Part shown: piece by piece, positions 55,561 through 64,000 of the stretch
Layout: each line of letters opens with the position of its first letter
Position numbering within the stretch: position 1 is the first letter of the stretch
Source of the DNA: Dipteris shenzhenensis
Lineage: Eukaryota > Polypodiophyta > Polypodiopsida > Gleicheniales
Strand: one strand, 5' to 3'
DNA: 64,000 nt
Assembly: GCA_047967505.1 (NCBI GenBank)
Contig: CM106538.1
Notes under the pieces: model-generated
The model's database searches: none
What the model was told of the DNA's origin: nothing
The model's input: the letters and a program-made list of their open reading frames with translations, nothing else
Program-made: the position numbers and the translations under genes

Positions 55561-56340
55561 GTGAAAATCTCTGTATGAATCAAGTGCAAATACACTGACT
55601 ATGCCAAGTGAAATCTCTGAACCGTCGGTGAAGATAGAACTGCAATATATAAAATCTGATCTATATTACAAGGCTTGTGGCAAATGATGCCGGGAATAGC
55701 CAAGAGGCTTTCAAGGCTGAAATGATATGCACAGTGCCGTGAAATAGCCGAATAGGATTTACAATGGTGGCATGTGTGTGAAATCAAGTGCTATCTACCC
55801 ACTGAAACAATCTGCAATGCCTCTGTACTCTCTGAAGTCTGCTCATTGAACTGATGAACGTAAGGTTTCAGGTAATGCAATGATGTGAAACCTGTTAGAT
55901 ATCAATGCTCCACTCTTGTGTAACTACGCGGGAACTAGCTAACTCTACTTGTGAGCCCCCCATATGAGTAGAAGGCATTTGAGTATATTGGTTATCCAGT
56001 AGATCCTGGTTTATACACTAGATGGGGGCCATGTGTGGCATGATGGCTGGACGGCTTCAGATAGAGTTGGCACACTACCAACTAGGCTACATGCAAGTGT
56101 GGGAAGGCATCCCATGACTGACCGCACTGAGGGTAGATGGAGCATTTCCCAGGGCAGCCCACTCTCGGGTTGCAAGGCCCGTTTGGAGCCCCAGATGATC
56201 TTGGATGGCTCTCGGCGAAACGTGGACCGTAGACCAATTGCTCTATTCTGTGCCACGGTTCTAACGTGTGGTCGGTGGCCTATTTCGGGACCGACCTCCA
56301 GTCGGCCGTTTTGGGCGGACTGGGTCGGTCTCCCAATTGG
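55561..56340. other. Unassigned, probably leader/LTR of a retroelement
   Basis: Adjoins the Gag start of the Copia remnant and could be its leader, but no primer site or LTR ends were recognised. From about 56030 the sequence becomes markedly GC-rich. Confidence 0.3.
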
Positions 56341-56640
56341 GTCTAACCGACTATAACTAGTGGCTATATAAGAGCAAGCCCATGAAGCCCATATTCATCA
56401 CTGGCTACAGCAACCCTGATTCCTTAGCATCCAGCCTCCATCCTCTACTGTTTCCAGCACGCCATCGAAGCTCCTCACACAGGAGCGCATGGCTGGGAGG
56501 TAGCGCCATCTATTGTATCAGTTTTACAGTAATCAAATTTTGGATTCTCCATACTATCTGATTTTCTCTCTTGCATACGAGATCCTATTATCTGTTGAGT
56601 ACAGACGTATTATTTTCTTACAAAACCGTATGTGAGCATA
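56341..56640 (+). promoter_or_regulatory. TATA-containing LTR-like segment
   Basis: GGCTATATAAGAGC (about 56360-56373) is a strong plant TATA box. It is followed by a GC-richer exon-like stretch and T-rich sequence ending ATTTTCTTACA. This layout is common in LTR promoters. No second copy was found. Confidence 0.3.
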
Positions 56641-56999
56641 TGGACTAGGTACTAGTCGGGAATTTCGAGCATGGCTTAGATTGGCAACTTGGGGAAATTC
56701 AAAGTGTCCCCTCTATGGTGATCTAGTCTACCTTGATCTAGATCTATACCAACTGTCAATCGATGAAAGAATAGCAAATAATTCCTTTTCTTTTATTCCT
56801 TATAAGTGTTGGGTCAGATGTGGCGATGTAGAGGCGTATGTGCGTGAAGGAGTGTAACTTGCACCAGAATGTGTGCTTGATGTGACGAGCGCGTAGACCA
56901 CAAAAAAATGAGTGACTTTTCTTTTTGGAGTGCCCTCAAATTCTTCCTAGATCAAGAGATACGACTTGATCTAGGTGGAGGGGCAAAAGGAGTGCAAAT

Positions 57000-57425
57000 G
57001 GTGCTCAATGATGATGTGTCACTGTGGGTCACATGCAGTGATGATGTGGCATTGTGCCTAGCAAGAGATGTGCCCGTGGAGCCCTGTGCTGAGGTGGCAG
57101 GTGTGGTCACATGCAGTGACTATGAAGCACTGTGTGTGCCTGCAAAGGATTAGTGTGCCATGTGGCATAGATGATGTGGTAGTTGATGATGTTAGCAAAG
57201 GTGACATGGCAATGATGATGTGGCACTGATGATGTGGTAGTAGTGATGTGGCACTAGTGACATGGCACTGACGTGGACTACTGATGTGGCTACTGATGTG
57301 GACTGCTGATGTGGCTGCTGACGTGGATTGCTGATGTGGCTGCTGATGTGGACTGCTGCCACCGTGGTAGATAGGGATGATGTGGTAGTTGATAGCTGGC
57401 TGATGATGTGGCACTTGGAGAGGAT
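57000..57425. repeat. GATGTGGCNNTGATGTGG minisatellite
   Basis: Units such as GCTGATGTGGACTGCTGATG and GATGATGTGGCACTGATGATG are repeated, densest at 57170-57360. On the minus strand they give an artefactual HISSHISSPRQ-type frame. Confidence 0.8.
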
Positions 57426-57429
57426 AAGG

Positions 57430-58693
57430 CTGCCACATGGCAGACCTTTGACCAAGCCAAGGCTTTGGTGACCTTGAAGATAGGATAGGTGATCTGCCAC
57501 GTGTCAGAGATAAGGAGGCCGAAATATTCTGAAGATTTGACGAAATCTTTCAGATTTCGTCGTCTTCCCCATTTGGTCTTCTTTCGTCTGTAGGGGCACC
57601 GCTTTGATGGAGGCAGGTGCTTGAAGGAGGAATCTAAGGCTGTTGGAGTGCTAGCGATGGAAGACTTGTGAGCTGCTGATGGGCGTCGCCTGTGAGCCAC
57701 CGGTACGCTGGCCTTACCTTTGCTGCTAGTGTAGAGTCGACCGTTGGGCTATGTTGAGATGGCTTTGATGCTCGTAGAAGGCCGTGGGTTGGGGCTGTGG
57801 GCTATAGTAGAGTTAGTGGTTGAAGCTGTAGTTGTTAGCCAACTCTGTGGAGGTCATAAGCTTTGTGGTGAAGCTTAGTTGGCTCGTTGGAGAGCGTTGA
57901 GGATCTGCAGGTTGTAGAAGCAGCTGGTCGAGTCGTTGATGGTGGCTTGCCAGCTCTATGTAGTAAAAGCTCATTGAGGAGGCACGGCTAGAGCCAGCGT
58001 ATGGAGAGCAGTGTAGCTTGTTGTGCAAGATCCGAGCTTGCTTGAGAGCTTTGTCGTAGAATTCGTTGGAGATGCAGCTTGTTGTGCAGGACGTTGTAGC
58101 TGGTGCATCAATGGAAGGTCATTTGGCCGGCCTTCAAAGGTCATTGCTAGCTATAAAGCCTTTGTGCCTTCGAGTCGATAGTCACAGCTGCCTTTGTAGC
58201 TATTGATAGCTTTGTTGAAGATTGGAGAAGTTGCTTGGGAGCTTCCCTCTATCTATTGTCCTCTCCTCTTCCTATATCTTTCTCTCAAAGCATCACTCTC
58301 ACAATCTCTCAACAACGGAATAATAGCTCTCAATTAGAATACTCTTAAGAAATGAAGGAGCATATCTCTCTCTCACACATGGAAGGAAATTCTTAAAGTG
58401 GACGGAATATTTCTTTTAAAGTGAATCCTTGATGTTGTAGACTAGGATAAGCTTCCTTTTCTCAATGTAGTATCTCGCTCTCTCTCTCGGAATGTACAAG
58501 AGATCTCAAGGAAGCCTTTCTCTCTCAGTCAATGGATGGAAATTCCTCACATGAACGAAAATTTTCATGGATGAATGAACGGAAACTTTTCTCTACGGAA
58601 GTGAACTCTCACAAGAACACTCCAGAACTCTCAATCTCTCAATCACTCTCACACTCTCAAGAATTGCAATGCCTCAAGGGAAGGCAAAACCAT
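57430..58693 (-). mobile_element. Leader-type region of a truncated LTR retrotransposon
   Basis: G-rich non-coding sequence followed by AG/CT-rich sequence (CTCTCTCTCGGAATG), then a primer-site-like GCTCTAATACCA and an LTR-like segment. Same layout as 23800-25338. Confidence 0.4.
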
Positions 58694-58705
58694 GCTCTAA
58701 TACCA
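58694..58705 (-). other. Primer binding site-like sequence
   Basis: GCTCTAATACCA differs from the initiator tRNA-Met complement GCTCTGATACCA by one base and abuts TGACAAAATATG. Confidence 0.6.
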
Positions 58706-58962
58706 TGACAAAATATGAAGAGGGGAGAGGAGAAGAGGGGAGATGAGGAGAGAGGGCACAACTAGAGAGCACACCACAAATGACTAACTGTACATTAGAT
58801 TTGGTTGAAAATGTAGAATATATGCAAACCCATTTAGGGTTAGGGTTAGGGGATCTAACCCTTTCCTTTATAGCACTCTATAAGGTTAGTGCTATGCACA
58901 TATGATCACATGATGGTGCTATGCACACGTGATCACATGATGTTGAGCGTGAACTCTCAACA
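58706..58962 (-). repeat. LTR-like segment (TGACAAAATATG ... ACTCTCAACA)
   Basis: Shares both ends with 25021-25338. It contains TTAGGGTTAGGGTTAGGGG (about 58836-58854) and a duplicated GTGATCACATGATG phrase. Partial element; no second LTR seen. Confidence 0.5.
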
Positions 58963-60981
58963 TTTGTTTGTACATGGATAGTATTAGACTTAAGCATATA
59001 GTCTGAATGTTCACTCACATATTATCTACCCAACCCCCACTTGGTCTCCCGACCCATCCAAAACCCCCCTCCTCTGGCCTCTTTTTGTCTTAATTGCCTA
59101 CTCACCGCTATCTATTTTCATAACGCACTTGCACGTTATGACTTTACTCATGACATAACTTTCGCTTAGGATTCTTGGACTTTTCTTCCATCTTCTTGTT
59201 TCTCCTTCTTTGTTTGCTCCGCTTTTGCTGCCCTCTCACACTCCTCTTGCTCCTTCTTATCTCCACGACTCCTCGCGTTGCCTTCAATTTTCGTGTTGGC
59301 TTTCAATGTTCTTGGTCCTCCTCTTTCCCTCCATAGTTCGCAAGCTACCCTGAAATCTGCAATGATAGCTTTCTACGTCCTCTCATTGTCTGTGGATAAC
59401 AAAGCCCCTTGTTCGCTCTTCTTTTTGCTCCCTCTAAGGTACTTGTCATCTTTCTCTCGCCTCATACCTATAAGTTTTAGTGTGCATTCGTGGTGATGTA
59501 GTTCCCAATGTGTTGCCATTGACATAGAGCTCCACATGGCGTCGTTTTTTCCCTTCAACTTGTTGCTTCTCTCATTTTTTGGCTCCTTGCAAACTATCGG
59601 CCCTTCTCTCATAGGTATTCCTCTAGCCCACCGTGACACACATGGGATTTTGACAACATCATGACAACACGGGATTTCGACTGCTCCTCACGACCCAGTG
59701 CCTTCACTTCTCTCTTGGTAGACTCAGGTTCTCTTTATTCTTCACTCACCTCTTGCTTGTTTGCTAACCCTGCTCCACCACATACCATTCTATCATTGTT
59801 CTTCTCTACTTCGTCTCCTCTTAGTTTCGGCTAGCCTCCACTATTGTTCCTGCTCCCGTGACCACCTTCCGCCACTTTTACGTTTTGCAAAGCACAAGCC
59901 TCTAATGGCTTACACCACCGCCGCATTACCCTTAGCTTGTTATTGTTATTGTAGCCTTTAACTCATAGGTTTCTTTCATTTCCATGATTACGTGCGAGAC
60001 CTTTTCCCTTATCCGTAGCATCTTTATTGCATTCCTAGCTGCACATGCTCTATTTTACTCTGTCTTCACGTTCAAACTCTTGCATGGCGCCTTATACAAT
60101 AGTTTTACTGTGTCCTTTCTCTGTGACTCGTCTTCCAGTTCGCCCCAGCCCATGGGTTGCTTTTCTACTTACGTGAACATAGAAGTTAATGTAAGACTAC
60201 CTAACTCAGGCTTGGTCTTTCTCACGAGATCAATATATTTTGTTACATAGAGTTATTTATTCATGACTACCTAACTAGATTTAATCGTCTTGTCTTTCTC
60301 ACGGGATCAGTAGTTTTTGTTACTACTTGGCATTACTTCTCGTCCCCCCCGCTTATCTGGAGCTTCGTGTGCATGTGCCTTCTCTGCTCTACTGGCATTA
60401 GGTTCACTACGCCTCTTTTGTGCAACTTATCTTACATACTCCCTTCATGCTTCTTCCTTACCTTGGCTCTATGTGATATTTTTTCGTTTCTATGCGTAGC
60501 ACACACTCACAAGGATAGCTCTAATGTCCAGACTCGGTTGTAGCTTACATTGGCGCTTTAACCGGTTTTTGCCATGGCCTTAGTTGAAGCTAACAAGGTT
60601 ATATATGTATATATAGTTATATATAGATTTAGGCTTGTCCCGCTTTGTTTGATTTTGTTTTTTCTCTAGATAGTTACTTTTGTTGACTATATATTCATTG
60701 ATATAGGTATAGTGTTTACATTTTGCCATTTTCATTTCTCTTGCTTACATACATACATATACAATATATATGCTTATGTTCTTAGTTCTAAAAATGTTTT
60801 ATATTAGTTTCCTTGCTGATAATGTTATATAAATATACCTATATATTGGCATATTTGTAACTATGTCTATATCTTTTACATTGCTTATGCTTGGTTCATA
60901 TCACAATTTCTTTTTTCTTTTTTTGTACAACCATTTTTTAAATTTTATTGCTTCTAGCACCTCCTTATTGACTTATTATAC

Positions 60982-61019
<38 letters not shown>

Positions 61020-61190
61020 TTATCTCATGTCTCATTCTTAATCTATGCTCTTAATTGTCGTTAATTTCTTTTCTTTATGTATTTTTCAAAGTCCTTTTTC
61101 TTTATGATAGGTTTCTATGTATATATATATATATATATAATCTAATCCTTTTTACTTGTTTATCTAGATTTATTTACATTTAGTTTAGAT
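58963..61190. other. T- and CT-rich sequence without recognised genes
   Basis: Open frames here are hydrophobic by composition and show no domain. Microsatellites (TA)n-(GA)n at 60979-61019 and (TA)n at 61117-61138 are present. Confidence 0.45.
60979..61019. repeat. (TA)n(GA)n microsatellite
   Basis: CATATATATATATATATATA run followed by GAGAGAGAGAGAG. Confidence 0.95.
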
Positions 61191-61214
61191 CTTTTCAGGT
61201 GATGTTCACAACTA

Positions 61215-61360
61215 GTTGAAAACCTCCTAAGTTCTAAAGTACAGGCTAACCACAAAGTTCCTGCTTATCTCAAAGTAGTTATTTGTATGTTCCCCCTAAG
61301 TTCTGAAGTATAGGCTAACCACAAAGCTCCTCCTTATCTCAAAATAGTTATTTGTATAAT
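61215..61360. repeat. Tandem duplication of about 73 bp
   Basis: CCTAAGTTCTAAAGTACAGG...TTATTTGTA and CCTAAGTTCTGAAGTATAGG...TTATTTGTA are adjacent copies with a few differences. Confidence 0.85.
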
Positions 61361-61676
61361 TTATGAATTCAATTTCTTTATTTGATTTAATCGCTTTTCT
61401 TAACAATCAAATTTATCGATTTGCCAATATGGATGTGGAAATACCCCCCATGGCAAAAACATGTTTTAATTATTGAGTGAACTACCTCCCAAATTGGCAC
61501 TTACCCCCATGTTTTAATTATTGAGTGGATTCAATTGTCTAATTAGTCATTTTTTGGCTTGAGTGCTTTGCCTATTCCCTTATGAATTCTTTGTTAATGT
61601 GCAAGTTGTATTCAATCATTTGTGTTTCAAATTGTTTTGACCTTTAATTGCCATTCATGGGTGTGGATAACCCCAC

Positions 61677-61700
61677 ATCATCATCATCATCATCATCCAT
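61677..61700. repeat. (ATC)n microsatellite
   Basis: Eight consecutive ATC/CAT triplets. Confidence 0.95.
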
Positions 61701-62269
61701 TAAAAATAAAAAGACATTTCGCTTTTCTAAAAAGGGTGGACTACCCCCTTGTCTTTTTTCAATAATGAGGTGGACCATCCGTTGGTTCCCTTTAATTTGG
61801 TACCGTCTCACACAATTTGGTGGCAGGGTAATGATTGATTTGTGACACTGATTGTATATATAGCATGGTATATGCAAAAGATTGATATTTGTGAATCTAG
61901 ACGAATGTCTTTGTTTCTAGGTAAAGCAATAACACGCCAGGGAATATAGGCATTACCTGTCTACCCAATTGAAACTATGATGCTCTAACACCTAGTGTTT
62001 CTCAGCTAAGTAGACCCTGACCTCGGAGCCTGGACTACCTGACGAATTGGACAATGTTGTACTGATTCTTTGCTTACGTTTGCAAGCTTAATATTAAGAA
62101 TAGTTCTATTGCCATTGCTCTTGTTTTCCATACCAATTTTTTGGATTACAATTTTGTCAAAAGTTATTTTAATTTGGCTTTGGGTCTTAGCATGGGAAGA
62201 TGACACAAAAAGCACTATCCGGGACATTTATTGCTTTTAGTAGTATAGGACACTTATTTCAAACCTTGA

Positions 62270-62665
62270 AAAATTATTGCAATGATAAAATGTGAACATT
62301 GTATTCAAAAAAATTGGACTTGTATAAAGTCCAATTCCAAAACTGGACTAAATACAAGTCCAAATTTTTTTAATATCATAGTCCCACGGTTTTTTTTCCA
62401 TATACTTTAAAACAAATATTGCAATATTGGCTAAAACTTTACACACCTACTTATATAGAGTAACCATTGGCAGCTTTTCTAGCAAACTTTGAGAACCCAA
62501 ATTTAGTCAAATTACCGAATACTATATAAGCTTACACAAATACTTTCTATATTAACCAAATAATTACACTTTGGTCGACACCACATAGTTTTGAACCAAA
62601 GTCTTAAGTATATCAAGATGACTTGTTCTCTTGGAGAGATGGTGTACATATACACCTTCTTGGTG
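62270..62665 (-). repeat. Dispersed repeat with foldback, copy 2
   Basis: Inverted relative to 48860-49060. The foldback AATTGGACTTGTATAAAGTC...GGACTAAATACAAGTCC (62307-62370) is better preserved. The matching blocks 62300-62420 and about 62615-62665 are separated by some 190 extra bases compared with copy 1. Confidence 0.7.
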
Positions 62666-62685
62666 TAAAAATACACCGTTAAGTG

Positions 62686-62808
62686 TAGGCCATTTTCAAT
62701 TACAATTGGATGCCTACTTGTTTCAACCAACTTTATGATGAAAGGTGGCCATTTTCAATTACAATTGGATGCCTCCTTGTTTCAACCAACTTTATGATGA
62801 GAGGTGGG
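62686..62808. repeat. Tandem duplication of about 58 bp
   Basis: GGCCATTTTCAATTACAATT ... TTATGATGAAAGGT is followed directly by a second copy ending TTATGATGAGAGGT. Confidence 0.9.
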
Positions 62809-63049
62809 GCTGTCACTGGGCAATCCAAGTGGAAGTAAAAATGCATGTAGAGAAGAGAACTTTTTGTTATATATATATATATATGATTTGATATCTATTA
62901 TAAAAATTTCCAAAAAACAACTCAAAAATGCAAAAATTTTCAAAGTTTCCAATTTAAAAAAAGTTTCCAAAATTTTGGTTTTTCAATAAAAAACTCTCAA
63001 AAATATTTTTCCTAAAAGTTTTTTTTAATGATTTTCAAAAATCAACATA
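62809..63049. other. AT-rich spacer
   Basis: A (TA)n run lies at 62868-62884 and A-rich AAAATTTCC words follow. No gene. Confidence 0.5.
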
Positions 63050-64000
63050 AGTTTAATATATATTCAATTGACCTATATACCTTATATAAATTTAAATCAA
63101 TACACACAAGCTAATGTCATATTAATCTAGTTAATTAAACTAAATCAAACTAATCAACCTTGTATTAGTTAGTATATATTCAATTGATCTATATATCTTA
63201 TATAAATTTAATTCAATAGTATATCATATATTAATAATTTTATATAGATTGAGAGATTAATTAATCTTAATTTAAATAGATTAATTCAAGTAGATTAAAT
63301 TAAAAAAATTAATGTTAAAATAATAATTAATTAATCTAAATAGAGTAACTCAAATTAAATAGATTAATTTAATTATTTAAAATAGATTTACTTGGAATAA
63401 TTATTGATTAATTTAATTAAATTAAAAAGATTAATTTAAAAATAGTAATTAATTAACTTAAATCAAGTAGCTTGAATTAAATAGATTAATTTAATTAATT
63501 TAAATAGATTTACTTAAATCAATTTCAATATATTAATTTTAATACATTGGTTTAAGTAGATTAACTTAAATAGATTCATTTCATTGATTTTCTATTTTTA
63601 ATTAATTTCAATAATTTTAATTAATTTCAAGTGATTGATTTAAGTAGATTAACTTAAATAGATTAATTTCATTAATTTGAATAGATTAAATTAATTTCAA
63701 TTGATTAATTTAAGTAGATTAACTTAAATAGATTAATTTCATTAATTAAAATAGATTAATTTTAAGATATTAATTAATTAATTTAAATAGATGGAGTTAA
63801 ATTAAATAGATTATTTTAATGAATTTCAATAGATTAATTGAAATTTATTATAAATTTAAATAATTTAATTTAATTTAAATAGATTAAAATGGTTTAAATG
63901 AACTAGATTAAGTTAATTCCAATAGATTAAATTAATTAAAATAGGTAAATTTACTCATCTTAATTGAATATGTAAGTAATATTTTTTTAATCTAATAATT
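63050..64000. repeat. AT-rich TTAATTTAAATAGATTAA tract
   Basis: Same word composition as 39241-41165, with a more regular AAATAGATTAATTT unit repeated at intervals of roughly 18-50 bases. It runs to the window end. Confidence 0.85.

Noticed and set aside
57058-57700. Histidine/serine-repeat open frames on the minus strand
   Set aside because: Produced by the GATGTGG minisatellite; no conserved domain and overlapping frames of equal length.
1-64000. tRNA, rRNA, prokaryotic operon or origin features
   Set aside because: I saw no cloverleaf or rRNA-like block; the content is eukaryotic with introns and plant mobile elements.

Overview
The window is nuclear DNA of a land plant. The evidence is plant-type CACTA (En/Spm) transposons with tnp2-class transposases, Copia Gag/Pol remnants primed by initiator tRNA-Met, a pentatricopeptide-repeat (PPR) fragment, spliceosomal introns, and long AT-rich or polypyrimidine low-complexity tracts. 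The species cannot be read from the sequence. The transposon load and simple-sequence content suggest a large, repeat-rich genome (a fern or other seedless plant is possible, but this is a guess). I see no intact single-copy host gene; almost every recognisable coding region is a transposon gene carrying stops or frameshifts.

Left third (1-34 kb): a deep nest of CACTA elements of two families. Family A carries copies of a self-complementary motif, TCGCTATATAGCGA, near its ends. Family B carries GTCTATAGACGC-like motifs. A family B element (B1, from 1876 rightward past 22 kb) is interrupted inside a tnp2 intron by a complete 12.66-kb family A element (A2, 3587-16247). A2 has CACTAC...GTAGTG ends and a 3-bp target duplication ATC; the uninterrupted homologous site in a second family B copy (B2, near 31153) confirms the junction. 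A2 in turn contains a 1.1-kb insertion with a 5-bp duplication (4922-6016) and a 2.6-kb LTR retrotransposon that encodes only Gag (9847-12469, duplication ACACT). B1 contains a second copy of that Gag-only element (18907-21545, duplication CTCTT). At 1-1538 lies the end of another family A element (A1). B2 occupies about 26.3-33.6 kb and retains the most complete tnp2 gene, though its start codon is lost and it has several stops.

A2, B1 and B2 share one architecture: tnp2 on one strand and a second gene (TnpA/Transposase_24-like accessory protein) on the other, transcribed divergently from a central region. In A2 and B2 that central region holds a third array of the motif also found at the element ends. 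This suggests the DNA-binding protein acts both at the ends (transposition) and at the shared promoter (self-regulation).

Middle (34-48.4 kb): a decayed minus-strand gene with about 33-residue repeats (34.06-35.88 kb); GA-rich microsatellite; a family of long perfect palindromes (37.1-37.3 and 39.1 kb); a PPR pseudogene; a 2-kb AT-rich degenerate repeat tract; a roughly 245-bp satellite array (41.17-45.0 kb) broken by a truncated Copia Gag insertion and a 246-bp MITE with 8-bp duplication; and an unusual broken gene (45.16-48.4 kb) whose C-terminal half resembles the motif order of amino-DNA methyltransferases.

Right (48.4-64 kb): mostly AT-rich or T-rich intergenic sequence with microsatellites, a decayed Copia element on the minus strand (52.4-55.56 kb) lacking most of its reverse transcriptase, an LTR-plus-leader remnant related to one at 25 kb (57.4-58.96 kb), a dispersed foldback repeat shared by 48.9 and 62.3 kb, and a second AT-rich repeat tract running to the window end.
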